42,754 nucleotides of DNA from Treponema sp. (GTDB lineage: Bacteria; Spirochaetota; Spirochaetia; Treponematales; Breznakiellaceae): the NCBI GenBank assembly GCA_009777995.1, contig WRKT01000021.1, forward strand, positions 1-42,754. Direction: 5' to 3'. Below, in pieces: positions 25,254-34,697 of this stretch. Positions within the stretch are counted from its first letter, which is position 1, and each line of letters begins with the position of its first letter. Below the pieces are notes generated by a model. It worked only from the letters and a program-made list of their open reading frames with translations. It was not told the origin of the DNA and did not search any database. The translations under genes and the position numbers were made by a program.

Positions 25254-26638
25254 CTTCCCTGCAATTTTTTCCTTGCTTCCTCATATTCCTTTTCTATAGG
25301 ATGGAAGTAGGCAAAAACAACCATGATTAATCCTACGAAACCGGGCATCCAGCCAAGTATCATATTGATTATACGAATGGCTGAATCAGGTTGAACAGTC
25401 AAGTTCGGATCGTAACCTGCAAACTCAAGCATAAATGCAGTAAGAGCTGTCACGGCGGCAGTTGATAATTTCGCTGCAAGCCCGTCTGCAGTGGCAATCA
25501 TGCTGTCTATCCTGCGGCCTTCCTTCGACTCAATTATGTCGACTATACTGTTGCGGTTTGTATTAAAGAGCACAAAGCAGAATGCAACAGAAATTCCTAC
25601 CGAGACTGCATTCATGTAAATTGCTCCAAGAGAGAAGGGGTTTATCACAAACCATACCTTGCCAAGTAGAGCAATGACAGGGCCTAGAATCATTGCCCTG
25701 CGTCTTCCGAGCATTTTATCAACGGGACTCACAATAAAAGAAGCAAGTAATGTTGCAATAAGATATGCTGCCTGTATCATTGTAACCGCTGCAGTTCTCC
25801 CAAGTACGTATGTTGCATGATATGCAAGACTCTGCATAAGAAGCATGTTTATAAGACCATAGCAGATGACATAAACAGTATTAAACCGCCAGGATCGGCA
25901 CTTAATGAGCATGCGTACTACCTTTTGAAACGATAATTTTGTCTCTTCTGTCGATACCTGTTTAACCCTCTCCTTTGTTGTCACATAATGCATAATGCTC
26001 CCTGCAATCACTATGGAACCCATAATGCAGGAGACAAGGAAAAAGCCCATCGAGGCACCCTCGGGATTCAAGTTCCCTTCTGAGTTCAGTGCTCCGAATA
26101 GCATTAAAAGGGGCAGGCATGCCACTGCGCCAATACCTGAGCCAAGGCATGCGCCAATATTGCGGAATACATTAATTGAACGTCTGTCTATATCGTTATT
26201 TGTTGCAAGGCCGGCCATTGCATTATAAGGCAGTACAACGGTTGTATTAAAAACCTGAAAGGTCATATAAAAAATATAGGCCAGGACTATCGTTAGTGTT
26301 TGACTTACTCCGAAGTCAGTAAAAACAAGTACCAGGATTATTGCCCAGGGAACAGAATGCCAAAGGGCGAAGGGCCGCAGTTTTTCGCCATTCTTAAACT
26401 TTCGGTTTAGTGCCCAATAACCAATTAAGGGATCGTTTACCGCATCCCATACCATGCTCAAAGCCACAATAGCCCCTGCAGTTGCCATGCTCAGTTTTAA
26501 GACTTCTGTAAGGAAGAATAGATAATATGAGCTTCTAAAAAGGTAGACAATATTTATTGAGCCGGAGAAAGCTAAAAACCCCATTTTTTCTTTAAGTTTT
26601 ACTTTAGGTATTACCTGAGAGATCTCATTTCCTTCCAT
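25250..26638 (-). CDS. MFS transporter, GPH (glycoside-pentoside-hexuronide:cation symporter)-like
   Basis: 462 residues from ATG 26638, which has AAGGAG 8 bases upstream (a GTG three codons earlier lies too close to that site). About 12 membrane segments. VWDAVNDPLIGYWALNRKFKNGEKLRPFALW contains the GPH/MelB signature D-x-x-x-D-P-x-x-G near residue 60 with the cation-site aspartates. It probably imports a glycoside coupled to Na+ or H+. The substrate is unknown and no glycoside hydrolase is adjacent. It diverges from the Sua5 gene. Confidence 0.82.
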   Translation of the reverse strand: MEGNEISQVIPKVKLKEKMGFLAFSGSINIVYLFRSSYYLFFLTEVLKLSMATAGAIVALSMVWDAVNDPLIGYWALNRKFKNGEKLRPFALWHSVPWAIILVLVFTDFGVSQTLTIVLAYIFYMTFQVFNTTVVLPYNAMAGLATNNDIDRRSINVFRNIGACLGSGIGAVACLPLLMLFGALNSEGNLNPEGASMGFFLVSCIMGSIVIAGSIMHYVTTKERVKQVSTEETKLSFQKVVRMLIKCRSWRFNTVYVICYGLINMLLMQSLAYHATYVLGRTAAVTMIQAAYLIATLLASFIVSPVDKMLGRRRAMILGPVIALLGKVWFVINPFSLGAIYMNAVSVGISVAFCFVLFNTNRNSIVDIIESKEGRRIDSMIATADGLAAKLSTAAVTALTAFMLEFAGYDPNLTVQPDSAIRIINMILGWMPGFVGLIMVVFAYFHPIEKEYEEARKKLQGS

Positions 26639-26726
26639 ATTAAACACTCCTTTATCTATGGCCTTCTCCTAATTTTACATCTTAAAAAGCTTCTATAGCA
26701 ACAGGATTTTATAGTATCTTTATTAT

Positions 26727-27773
26727 ATGGAAATGCTGTCATGCTCCGATGCCAATCTCGAAAGAGCTGCCCGAGCCCTCGCCTCCGGCTTAATTGTCGC
26801 CTTCCCTACAGAAACCGTTTACGGTCTTGGTGCAGATGCCTTTAATACAGCCGCCCTTGCAAGGGTATTCGAGGCAAAAAACCGCCCGGCTTTTGATCCT
26901 TTAATCGTTCACATAGCCGATATTGACTCTCTTACCCGCATTGCCGACACCGCCTCTCTTGGGAGTGTCGGAAGCCGGCGGCTTGCGATTCTGACAGAGA
27001 GATTCTGGCCCGGCCCGCTCACAGTGATTTTGCCGAAACAGAAGGCAGTGCCCGACCTTGTTACTTCAGGCCTTCCCACTGTTGCTGTCCGTTTCCCTTC
27101 ACATCCTGTCGCACAAAAGCTTATCCGGCTTTCTACGGGAGCCATTGCTGCGCCAAGTGCAAACCCCTTTGGGTTTCTTTCACCCACAAGAGCAGACCAT
27201 GTAAGGGATCAACTCGGGAATAGGGTGGATTTTATTGTTGACGGTGGGAAGACAGAGCTTGGCCTTGAGTCAACTGTGGTCGATTTAACGAGCGACCTAT
27301 TGGTCGACCCATCGGGCGTTGCTCCTATAATACTCAGGCAGGGGAGTATATCTATAGAAGAAATTGAAGCAGTTATAGGTCCTGTCAGAGTTGGAACTTC
27401 CGAACTCCCCGCATCTTCAGGCAAACCCAATTCTCCGGGTCAGCTAAAAAGTCACTATGCTCCCGGTATTCCTCTTTTTCTTCATGAACACGGTGAGCTT
27501 GCATGTCTGCTCCAAGAAAATGGAGAAGGCCGGCTTTACTTTTGCACTCCCAAAAATATTCCTTCGTTAAATAATGATATTTCTCCTGAAATAAAGGTAC
27601 TTTCCCTGAGCGGAGACCTTATAGAAGCTGCCGCAAACTTTTTCGATATGCTGCACGAATTGAATGCTCTTGATTTAAAACTAATTAGAGCAGAAGAAGC
27701 TCCTGGTTATGGCCTTGGCTTAGCCATCAACGACCGTCTGCGCAGGGCTGCTTCTATAGAAGCTTCATCTTAA
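26727..27773 (+). CDS. L-threonylcarbamoyladenylate synthase, long Sua5 form
   Basis: 348 residues: an N-terminal YrdC domain (LASGLIVAFPTETVYGLGADAF, KNRPAFDPLIVHI, APSANPFGFLSPTRADHV) and a C-terminal Sua5 domain after the linker SPGQLKSHYAPGIPLFL. It makes threonylcarbamoyl-AMP for the universal tRNA modification t6A at position 37 of ANN-decoding tRNAs. No ribosome site precedes ATG 26727. A TAGTAT element (26712-26717) lies 9 bases upstream, so this is another likely leaderless or near-leaderless transcript. Its 3' end overlaps the opposing TatD gene by 20 bases. Confidence 0.93.
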   Translation: MEMLSCSDANLERAARALASGLIVAFPTETVYGLGADAFNTAALARVFEAKNRPAFDPLIVHIADIDSLTRIADTASLGSVGSRRLAILTERFWPGPLTVILPKQKAVPDLVTSGLPTVAVRFPSHPVAQKLIRLSTGAIAAPSANPFGFLSPTRADHVRDQLGNRVDFIVDGGKTELGLESTVVDLTSDLLVDPSGVAPIILRQGSISIEEIEAVIGPVRVGTSELPASSGKPNSPGQLKSHYAPGIPLFLHEHGELACLLQENGEGRLYFCTPKNIPSLNNDISPEIKVLSLSGDLIEAAANFFDMLHELNALDLKLIRAEEAPGYGLGLAINDRLRRAASIEASS

Positions 27774-28575
27774 GATGCGACTCGAAAACTTGAAAGAAAT
27801 TCTTTTCGACTCTTACTTCCAGCTCTTCTTTGGAGGAGCCGGTGCTCCCCGCATCTTTTCTTAAATGTGCCAAACAAGAGCATATTTCTTTAAGGTCTCG
27901 CCAGGAAGAGAAACTTTTCCCTCGCAGGCTCTGATACGGAGCATCGGTCTCAAGGAGTATCCTTTCAGAGGGGAAATGGGCGGCCGAAGCAATTGCCCTG
28001 CGGTGGTTTTTTAGGATTGTAGTACCGAAGGAAAAGTAGGCATTTATCCCGCGCTTTAATAAGGCCTCCCCTTCGGCCCTTGTTCCCGGCCAGGAATGGA
28101 AAACTATGGCAGGGACTTTCTTTAGTTCTGCTGTTAGGGGAAATATTTTATGCATTGCCCTGCGTGCATGAATGACCATCGGGAGTTCGTATTTAATTGC
28201 AGTTTCCAGATGGCAGGAAAAAATCTCATCCTGCACTTTCTCACCTGCCTTATATTCTTCGTTATATAAATCAAAGCCTGCTTCTCCAACGGCATCAAGG
28301 CGATCTTGTTCAGCAAGAGAAATGAGCAGCTCAAGGCCTTCATTCTTAAAGGCAGAAAAATCTTCATCACCCGTTAATTCAGGGTGCAGGGCGAAGCAGC
28401 AGAAAACCGGCGGAGCGCCATCCTCCGCGGCCTTCTTTGAAAGTGCCTCATGGTATTCAAACTGTTCAATGTTCCAGGAGCTTGCCGCTATTGCAGTTTT
28501 TGTTTCTCTGCGTTCATTTTCAGGATCATCAATGTATTCCCTTAGATTCCAAGGATGGCAGTGTGCATCTGTCAT
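27754..28575 (-). CDS. TatD-family metal-dependent hydrolase
   Basis: 273 residues. Amidohydrolase metal ligands in order: DAHCHPW (HxH), VGEAGFDLY (Glu), MVIHARRA (His), VFHSWPG (His) and LLETDAPYQSL (Asp). TatD proteins are DNases or related phosphodiesterases in the cytoplasm. The N-terminal segment after the metal motif (REYIDDPENERRETKTAIAAS) is slightly longer than the minimal family. It is followed on the same strand by nothing until the end of sua5 on the opposite strand. The upstream radical SAM gene ends 15 bases before its start, so they may share a transcript. Confidence 0.88.
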   Translation of the reverse strand: MTDAHCHPWNLREYIDDPENERRETKTAIAASSWNIEQFEYHEALSKKAAEDGAPPVFCCFALHPELTGDEDFSAFKNEGLELLISLAEQDRLDAVGEAGFDLYNEEYKAGEKVQDEIFSCHLETAIKYELPMVIHARRAMHKIFPLTAELKKVPAIVFHSWPGTRAEGEALLKRGINAYFSFGTTILKNHRRAIASAAHFPSERILLETDAPYQSLRGKSFSSWRDLKEICSCLAHLRKDAGSTGSSKEELEVRVEKNFFQVFESHLKMKLL

Positions 28576-28590
28576 TCTGCTTTTCCATTA

Positions 28591-29496
28591 TTAATGATTA
28601 AAATTAAATAAAAGCTGCTTTTCATAACCGTATTTATAGTGTCGTATTATGTTTCTCATATCAAATAATAGGTCAAGGCGTGCACACTCAGCAGTGAATA
28701 CATCCCATAGCTTTTTTGATCTTGGTGATATACAGCTATATCGAAATCCGAATCGTTTGATATATTTTTCCTTTACTCCGGGAAGTATATTATCCAGATG
28801 CTTGTAATAATATTCCCTGCTGCCCGCTCTTAGGGTCATACCCATATAGGTGTGGACAAACTTGGCCCCTGCCTCTTTAGCCATGTTTAGGATTCTTACT
28901 ATATTTTCTTCAGAGTCATTAATATATGGTAATAATGGTATCATTTGGACTCCGCAAAAAATCCCCTTGCTTGAAAGCCGGCGCATTGCTTCAAACCTTT
29001 CTGATGTTACAGACACAAAAGGCTCCAGTTTCTTGCATAGTTCATCATCTGCAGTCGAGATGGAAAACTTTACTATAGTCGGGGAATGGGCCTTAATGTC
29101 CAAAAGTATGTCTGCATCACGTGCGACCAAGTCGGATTTAGTGCAAAGTGATACACCAAAACGAAAGGCATTAATTAATTCCAAAGAATTTCGGGTAAGG
29201 TTAAGCTCTTTTTCCCGGGGATTATAGGGGTCACTCATTGCGCCATTTCCTACGACACCTGTCACGACCCTTCGTCTTAGATCATCGCGGACAATTTGAA
29301 GTGCGTTTTCTTTAGCCTTCACCGTATCGAAGTCAGTGTTCTTAAAACAATCACTCCTGCTGTCACAGTAAATGCATCCGTGAGAGCAACCGCGATAAAT
29401 ATTCATATTATAGTCAATTCCAAACCATGCATCAGGGCTTTTAGTTTTAAATACTATATTTTTTGCAGGAACTGTAGGTATTGATTTACTGTCCAT
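28591..29496 (-). CDS. SPL-family radical SAM protein, paralogue 1
   Basis: 301 residues. MNIYRGCSHGCIYCDSRS gives the CxxxCxxC radical-SAM cluster. SDPYNPREKELNLTRNSLELI and FSISTADDELCKKLEPF are features of the SplB-like (spore photoproduct lyase-related) family. No UV-repair role can be assumed outside spore formers. A full-length paralogue lies at 38582-39487 with the same MNIYRGC opening and the same LINAFRFG core. An AGGTAATTAGT stretch precedes ATG 29496. The 145 bases upstream are AT-rich with no clear promoter. Confidence 0.82.
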   Translation of the reverse strand: MDSKSIPTVPAKNIVFKTKSPDAWFGIDYNMNIYRGCSHGCIYCDSRSDCFKNTDFDTVKAKENALQIVRDDLRRRVVTGVVGNGAMSDPYNPREKELNLTRNSLELINAFRFGVSLCTKSDLVARDADILLDIKAHSPTIVKFSISTADDELCKKLEPFVSVTSERFEAMRRLSSKGIFCGVQMIPLLPYINDSEENIVRILNMAKEAGAKFVHTYMGMTLRAGSREYYYKHLDNILPGVKEKYIKRFGFRYSCISPRSKKLWDVFTAECARLDLLFDMRNIIRHYKYGYEKQLLFNFNH

Positions 29497-29641
29497 ACTA
29501 ATTACCTAACCCTTTATATTGCATTTTAACCTTATCTTTAAAGTATATTGTAATAATGCTGCTATATATTTAGAGTTACCTGTCCCCGAAAAATATATAA
29601 TTATCATGTTCAACACATTTTATTTTGGATTGCCTATTTTG

Positions 29642-31111
29642 TCAATTATTACTCGCCTCATATATTAGAGCAAGAACTGTCTCCAGGGCATTCATACCTT
29701 CACGGTTAAAATGGTCAGGTTTAATACCTGCTTCAAGAGGGTATCCGGTACGATCTGTTAAATAAAGCATGTCGAACTGGAAAAGTATTCCTGTATTTGG
29801 CAGTGAAGAGTATGATCGATACCCGCCCCAATATCCGCCTGTGGTATTGCCAACTAAAGTAGCAAAGCCCATTTCCTTGACAACCCAGGGAACTATGTGA
29901 GCTGCTGACATGGAATATTCACTTATTAATAACCAGATTTTACTGTTGATTTCCATTTCAGAACTTAGCGTGCCCGGATTAGCTCCAATTTCAAGTATTA
30001 CGGGAAAACCATAATCCATACGATCCATATCGGAAAGTTTTATTTCAGGTAAGTTATAACCGGATAAAATTTCCGGAACAGTTAGAAGATCATCATCAAT
30101 AGTTCTAAGTCTTGATATGGGTGAAACAGTTCTGCCGATTACTCCTGATTGCCTTGCGTTTAAAAACTCGTCTGTATAGTCACCATGTGTAAAAAATGCA
30201 AAACCTTCGATTGCTTGACGGCTTAAAATATTGGTACTTATAAACAGGTCAAAAAAGTAATATGCATTGCCGCCTGCATTTGTACGTATGTCTATAATAA
30301 GGTGATCATAGTCCTTAACAGAAGATATAAAGTCAATGATCTGCGCTCTTTCCAAATTTCCTGCAATGCTTCCGGGTAAATTCATGAAACTTTCAAGTGA
30401 TAAATATGCTATTCTTCCCTCTTCGATAATATTTGTATGAACATTTGGTATACTTTGAATCAGACTCTGAATTTGGGAAAGGTAACGATAAGCATCAGTA
30501 TAATTTTCTTCATGAATGGCTCTTTTAAAACTATTGCCTAGTTCTTTTTCTCCATATTTTTCTGCTCTAAATATAAACTGTTCATAAATATAATCCTCCC
30601 ATTCGCTAATGTCTATTGCTTCTCCAATTGCAAGTGTATTAGAATACCTCGGTTCATAGAAACCAAGTACTTTCGGCTCCCTTAGCCGCAAAGGGGAGGA
30701 CAGGGGAAAATGGGGACTATCAGGAAGAAAAGCCCGGTTTAAAGCAATCATGTTCCCCTGTGTACGATTATAATGGTCGTTTGGGGAAATTACAGAAAAG
30801 TGTCCCGTTGAGTTGTGCAAAGGATAAAAACTTCGCCAAAGGAGCTCAAAAAAAGTGTCTGTTTCCATATTAGGGTCTGATAGAACGATCGCTTTTAAAT
30901 CGTCGAAAATGGCATTAATATCAATTCCTTTAGACCAGTTTGCAAGATCGTAGAGGGAAAAATTATTCTCAAGAACATTAAGCATATAGTCCAAGTCTTC
31001 AATGAAATGAGCACAGGTAAGACCTTGATCATCAGTCTTTTGACTTAAGCAGGCTGCAAAGAGCAGGGTAATAATGGTGATAAGAGTTATGGCTCTTTTC
31101 ATGGCTGTCAT
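29642..31111 (-). CDS. S41-family peptidase-like lipoprotein, probably lacking the catalytic Lys
   Basis: About 489 residues. Signal MKRAITLITIITLLFAAC with lipobox FAAC, so it should be a membrane lipoprotein. The start is ATG 31111, or ATG 31102 three codons later. S41/tricorn core elements are present: LIIDIRTNAGGNAYYF, SEYSMSAAHIVPWVV (serine position) and LVGNTTGGYWGGYRSY. In CtpA-type enzymes the last motif reads GxxTxGKG. Here Lys is replaced and the motif is GG, so the Ser-Lys dyad seems absent. It may use another dyad, as some tricorn-like members do, or be a binding protein. No PDZ domain is evident. The repeat at 31136-31163 lies just upstream. Confidence 0.75.
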   Translation of the reverse strand: MTAMKRAITLITIITLLFAACLSQKTDDQGLTCAHFIEDLDYMLNVLENNFSLYDLANWSKGIDINAIFDDLKAIVLSDPNMETDTFFELLWRSFYPLHNSTGHFSVISPNDHYNRTQGNMIALNRAFLPDSPHFPLSSPLRLREPKVLGFYEPRYSNTLAIGEAIDISEWEDYIYEQFIFRAEKYGEKELGNSFKRAIHEENYTDAYRYLSQIQSLIQSIPNVHTNIIEEGRIAYLSLESFMNLPGSIAGNLERAQIIDFISSVKDYDHLIIDIRTNAGGNAYYFFDLFISTNILSRQAIEGFAFFTHGDYTDEFLNARQSGVIGRTVSPISRLRTIDDDLLTVPEILSGYNLPEIKLSDMDRMDYGFPVILEIGANPGTLSSEMEINSKIWLLISEYSMSAAHIVPWVVKEMGFATLVGNTTGGYWGGYRSYSSLPNTGILFQFDMLYLTDRTGYPLEAGIKPDHFNREGMNALETVLALIYEASNN

Positions 31112-31135
31112 TTGCTGAGTGTAACTTCTTATTCC

Positions 31136-31163
31136 CAAAGAAAGTGAACATTTTCGGACATTT
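31136..31163 (-). repeat. 28-bp upstream repeat, copy 1 (27/28 identical to 32805-32832)
   Basis: On the minus strand it reads AAATGTCCGAAAATGTTCAC followed by TTTCTTTG. It contains a 10-bp direct repeat of the form ATGTYC-N4. It lies 24 bases upstream of the S41 lipoprotein start and shares orientation with the copy before the YdeI/OmdA-type gene. Confidence 0.7.
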
Positions 31164-31217
31164 TTTGGGATGAGGATGGATAGGATAGCGACTTAACTCC
31201 ATTTTCTCCCAATGCAC

Positions 31218-31248
31218 TTGACATTTAGTTACATAGAAAGTGTATACT
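31218..31248 (+). promoter_or_regulatory. Promoter of the AraC-type regulator
   Basis: TTGACA (31218-31223) followed after 17 bases by TGTATA, or after 19 by TATACT (31243-31248). The predicted start near 31255 supports GTG 31275 as the start codon and excludes the ATG upstream of the promoter at 31212. Confidence 0.6.
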
Positions 31249-31274
31249 GCAAGCACATAAAACAGGGGTACAAC

Positions 31275-32186
31275 GTGCTTAGACCATACGATTTACTGAA
31301 AAATGTGCTATTAGACATAGAAAAAGGGATAAAGAAGGGCATCAGTGCCCCGGATTTGGCAAAGAAACACAAGATTACAGAGCGGCATTTACGGAGGCTG
31401 TTCCAATTTTCATTTAAATTGACTATAAGTGGATATATACGTTCCCGAAAACTGGCTGCAAGTCTTGATGATCTGCTAAAGCCTGAAGAAACTATCTTGA
31501 ATATAGCTTTAAAATACGGGTTCGATTATGAGCAGTCCTATATCCGGGCTTTTAAACGAGAATTTGGCTTAACACCGGGAGGACTGCGTAAAACCGGGAG
31601 AGTTGTTAAGGTTAAACCTCCAATTCATCTGTTTAACGAGAATAAACTACCCGATGGGATTTTATTTGGGCCCGATATTGTAATGGTTCCTCAGTTTCAT
31701 TTTATCGGGAAACCGAGCCGGATTCCTTTTTCTGCACCTCATGAACTGGCACCGAATCTGGCTAAAGAGTTCTGGCATAATGAGCGTTCACTTATAGAGT
31801 CTATAGCAGACTCCAATGTATATATTGGTTTTACGAGTAAAATTGACCGGGAAACTGCCTCCTCTGAATATATGCCGTCTGTTCCGGTAAAAAATTTGAA
31901 GTATATTCCGCCCGGGTTAAACGGTTATACCTTTGATTCCTCGCTGTGCGCCAGGTTCCGCTATATCGGGCAGCATCATTATTATGACATAAGCAGTCAT
32001 GTAGCTGGAGCTATGTATAATGCTATTAGAAAATTTGAACAGGATGGATACGTCTCTTCGGAACCGACAAAATACGTTTTACAGAACAATAGGGTTCACT
32101 TTGAGAAAATAGACATTGGGTTGTATGATGGTACCTATTGCCAAATGGAATGGTTTAGCCCTGTGCTGGAAAAGGAAGGTTTATAG
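31275..32186 (+). CDS. AraC-family regulator with GyrI-like effector-binding domain
   Basis: 303 residues from GTG 31275, which has AGGGG 6 bases upstream. The N-terminal ~100 residues are two AraC helix-turn-helices (APDLAKKHKITERHLRRLFQ and LNIALKYGFDYEQSYIRAFKREFGLTPG). The C-terminal ~165 residues match the GyrI-like/AraC effector-binding fold (IVMVPQFHFIGKPSRIPF, NLKYIPPGLNGYTF, FRYIGQHHYYDI). Such proteins resemble Rob and BltR-type multidrug-responsive regulators. It is the only plus-strand gene between 28 and 40 kb, convergent with the YdeI/OmdA-type gene and divergent from the S41 lipoprotein. Confidence 0.83.
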   Translation: MLRPYDLLKNVLLDIEKGIKKGISAPDLAKKHKITERHLRRLFQFSFKLTISGYIRSRKLAASLDDLLKPEETILNIALKYGFDYEQSYIRAFKREFGLTPGGLRKTGRVVKVKPPIHLFNENKLPDGILFGPDIVMVPQFHFIGKPSRIPFSAPHELAPNLAKEFWHNERSLIESIADSNVYIGFTSKIDRETASSEYMPSVPVKNLKYIPPGLNGYTFDSSLCARFRYIGQHHYYDISSHVAGAMYNAIRKFEQDGYVSSEPTKYVLQNNRVHFEKIDIGLYDGTYCQMEWFSPVLEKEGL

Positions 32187-32201
32187 CACAGGTTACCTAC
32201 T

Positions 32202-32771
32202 TTACATAGGCTTTAAGTTATTATTAAGCCTGACAACAATCTTTTCAAAATCTCTCTGTCGAGCTTCTTCGCTCTTAAAAGAGAGATACCTTCCGGTGTA
32301 TATACGCCGGACAGACGGGGGCATTTTTAAAAAATTTTCATAAGCCGGCGATATGCCGATCAGTTTTCCGGCAAATATTTCAATCTGTTCGTCAGTTATA
32401 GGGTCAGGTTTTCTAGCGTTCCATGTACCATTATCAACAGCAGCCTTCACCGCCTTTTCTCCAAATTCTGTCATTAACTTTTTTTCACGAAGCGTTTCAA
32501 CAAGCTTTTTATTTTTTTCAGACCATACGCTTTTTATACGGCGGCGAGTAAAATACTTTACATACCTTGTACCGTCAATGCTTTTCATTTGACCATCTAT
32601 CCATCCATAACAAAGTGCTTCTTCCAGTGCTTCATTTGCAGTGAGAGTAATTAGCTCTTTTGTCTTTCCGAATACCAGCCATACGCCATCACTGGTTTCA
32701 CAGTTTTTTTGTAACCACTTACGAAAGTCAATGCGGGTCGTAAAGCTCAATTCAAGAATATCTTTTTTCAT
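32202..32771 (-). CDS. YdeI/OmpD-associated (OmdA) family protein
   Basis: 189 residues. The signature ALCYGWIDGQMKSIDGTRYVKYFTRRRIKSVWSEKNK is split here as the residues ~48-90 region with the near-invariant YGWIDG, YxKYFTRRR and WSxxN motifs of this family. The C-terminal helix-rich part ends in SFKSEEARQRDFEKIVVRL. The family has been linked to bacteriocin protection and stress, but its biochemistry is unknown. It is a cytoplasmic protein with no signal peptide. ATG 32771 has an AGGAG site, and TATTATAGTAT upstream offers a -10 box. The 28-bp repeat copy at 32805-32832 sits upstream of that. Confidence 0.85.
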   Translation of the reverse strand: MKKDILELSFTTRIDFRKWLQKNCETSDGVWLVFGKTKELITLTANEALEEALCYGWIDGQMKSIDGTRYVKYFTRRRIKSVWSEKNKKLVETLREKKLMTEFGEKAVKAAVDNGTWNARKPDPITDEQIEIFAGKLIGISPAYENFLKMPPSVRRIYTGRYLSFKSEEARQRDFEKIVVRLNNNLKPM

Positions 32772-32804
32772 CCATCGCTCTCCTTTTTATACTATAATAC
32801 AAGA

Positions 32805-32832
32805 CAAAGAAAATGAACATTTTCGGACATTT
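32805..32832 (-). repeat. 28-bp upstream repeat, copy 2
   Basis: Minus strand AAATGTCCGAAAATGTTCAT followed by TTTCTTTG, one mismatch from 31136-31163. It lies 33 bases before ATG 32771 and just upstream of a TATTAT -10-like element, about where an activator or -35 region would be. A related shorter core occurs at 38549-38558. Confidence 0.7.
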
Positions 32833-32880
32833 CATAAAAAAGCTTATTTTCATCAAATAGATGGTTCTTTTGCCAAATCA

Positions 32881-34638
32881 TCAGCGTATATAGTTCCTCA
32901 ATTTCCCATAAATTGTTCCAATATCAATCGGTTTTCCAATGTGATCATTCATTCCGGAGGAAAGGCAGTTTTCAATATCCTCACGGAAAACATTTGCTGT
33001 CATTGCAATTATGGGTATATCCTTTGCCCGGGAAATATTAAGAGCTCGTATTGTCCTGGCAGCTTCATATCCGTTCATTTCCGGCATTTGGATATCCATA
33101 AAAATCAGGCAGTATTTTAATGGATTTTCACTAAACATTGAAACTGCGATTTTTCCTGTTTCAGCAAAGTCAATTGAAACTCCGGTAGTTTCTAATGTAG
33201 CTGCCAATATTTCCCTGTTTATCTCATTGTCCTCTGCTGCCAAGATCGTATATTCGCTTAAGTCCAAATTATTTTGATCATCCAAAGAAAGATTTGGAGA
33301 ATCAAAATTAAATTCCGGTTTTTCCTTTAATTTCTTTACTTTTACCGTAAAGATAAACCTTGCACCTTTACCTAATTCAGACTCAATCCAAATACATCCG
33401 CCCATCATCTCTATTATGCATTTTGAAATGGCAAGGCCAAGACCTGTTCCTCCGAATCTCATGGAGATACTGCTGTCGGCTTGTACAAAAGAATTAAAAA
33501 GATGCTTCTGCTGTTCTTTGGATATCCCGATACCGGAGTCTGCGACTTCCATCTTTAGAGTGATATCATCACCTGCCTCATCTATTTTTTCAATATTTAA
33601 TGAGATTATTCCATATTCAGGCGAGAATTTAACAGCATTTGAAAGCAAGTTTGTAATAACCTGCGATAACCTTAATTCATCACCATATATGGATAAAGGA
33701 ACATTTGTGCTAAAATGAACTTCAAGATTCTGATTCTTTGCTTCGGCACGTACATTAGCCACCATGATAATTTTGTTCAGCATTACATCCAAATTAAAAC
33801 CGTTATTTAACAGTTCAAATTTATTCGCTTCGATTTTGGAGATATCAAGTATGTCATTGATAACCTCAAGGAGGTGCCTTGAAGCGTTATCTGCTTTTTT
33901 TAAGCAATTTTTAATTTTAGCGGAATCGTCTGTGTTCATTGCCATATTTGTCATGCCGATTACGGCGTTAAGAGGGGTACGAATTTCATGGCTCATCCTC
34001 GCAAGAAAAGTGCTTTTCGCTTGGCTATTCTGCTCAGCCTGCTCCTTGGCATGCTTCAGAGCTTCTTCTATCTGCTTTTTCTCGGTTATATCCATGAGCG
34101 CGCCTGAAACTCTGAGTGGAACCCCCTCACTGTCTCTCTGTGATGTGCCAAATGTACGGAAGTGTCTGTAATGCCCGTCTTTCATCATAAGACGGCATTC
34201 AATATCATAAGGAGTATTTCCGGTACGATTGTCCAAGTGGACTGCCACTGCAGCAAACACACTGTCCTTTTCATCAGGGTGGATTGTATTGCTCCAGCTT
34301 GAAAGCACATTCGGAAAATCAATCTCGTCAGTAAAGCCCAACATATCGCGAAATTCCTGCGACCAAGAAAACTTGATATTCGGATTAAAAGGATCTTTCC
34401 CAGTTATATTTGTATCCCAAAGTGCAATATTCAGGGCATCGCATGTAAGCTTGTACTTCATCAAGTCGTAATCCGTCGCTGCTTTATAGTTACGATTAAC
34501 CTCGTTTAATAAACGAATTATCTCTTTGTCTTCATTATATAAAGAATCCTCACTTAAGACAATGTCAAAATCACCTTTTTTGCTTGATTCGACAAGCCTT
34601 TCGAGTTCGCTTATCAATTTATTTGAATGCTTGTTCAT
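32881..34638 (-). CDS. Cytoplasmic PAS-containing hybrid histidine kinase
   Basis: 585 residues, no membrane segment. An N-terminal coiled region (to about residue 55) is followed by a PAS domain (about 62-188, ending DIECRLMMKDGHYRHFR and SGALMDITEKK). HisKA carries His217 in ARMSHEIRTPLN. HATPase_c motifs are TNLLSNAVKFS, VADSGIGI and GTGLGL. A C-terminal receiver has Asp in CLIFMDIQMPEMNGYEA and the acidic pair AAEDNEINRE. It lacks an HPt, so output must pass to another protein. The ribosome site GGAAGG precedes ATG 34638. No response regulator gene is adjacent. Confidence 0.92.
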   Translation of the reverse strand: MNKHSNKLISELERLVESSKKGDFDIVLSEDSLYNEDKEIIRLLNEVNRNYKAATDYDLMKYKLTCDALNIALWDTNITGKDPFNPNIKFSWSQEFRDMLGFTDEIDFPNVLSSWSNTIHPDEKDSVFAAVAVHLDNRTGNTPYDIECRLMMKDGHYRHFRTFGTSQRDSEGVPLRVSGALMDITEKKQIEEALKHAKEQAEQNSQAKSTFLARMSHEIRTPLNAVIGMTNMAMNTDDSAKIKNCLKKADNASRHLLEVINDILDISKIEANKFELLNNGFNLDVMLNKIIMVANVRAEAKNQNLEVHFSTNVPLSIYGDELRLSQVITNLLSNAVKFSPEYGIISLNIEKIDEAGDDITLKMEVADSGIGISKEQQKHLFNSFVQADSSISMRFGGTGLGLAISKCIIEMMGGCIWIESELGKGARFIFTVKVKKLKEKPEFNFDSPNLSLDDQNNLDLSEYTILAAEDNEINREILAATLETTGVSIDFAETGKIAVSMFSENPLKYCLIFMDIQMPEMNGYEAARTIRALNISRAKDIPIIAMTANVFREDIENCLSSGMNDHIGKPIDIGTIYGKLRNYIR

Positions 34639-34697
34639 CTTCCTTCCCGCCTTTTAACACATATTTTATTTATATCTAACCCCATTCTTATTGTGTT

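Noticed and set aside
31212-31274. AraC-type regulator starting at ATG 31212
   Set aside because: That codon precedes the TTGACA/TATACT promoter. GTG 31275 has a good ribosome site and leaves an intact HTH domain.
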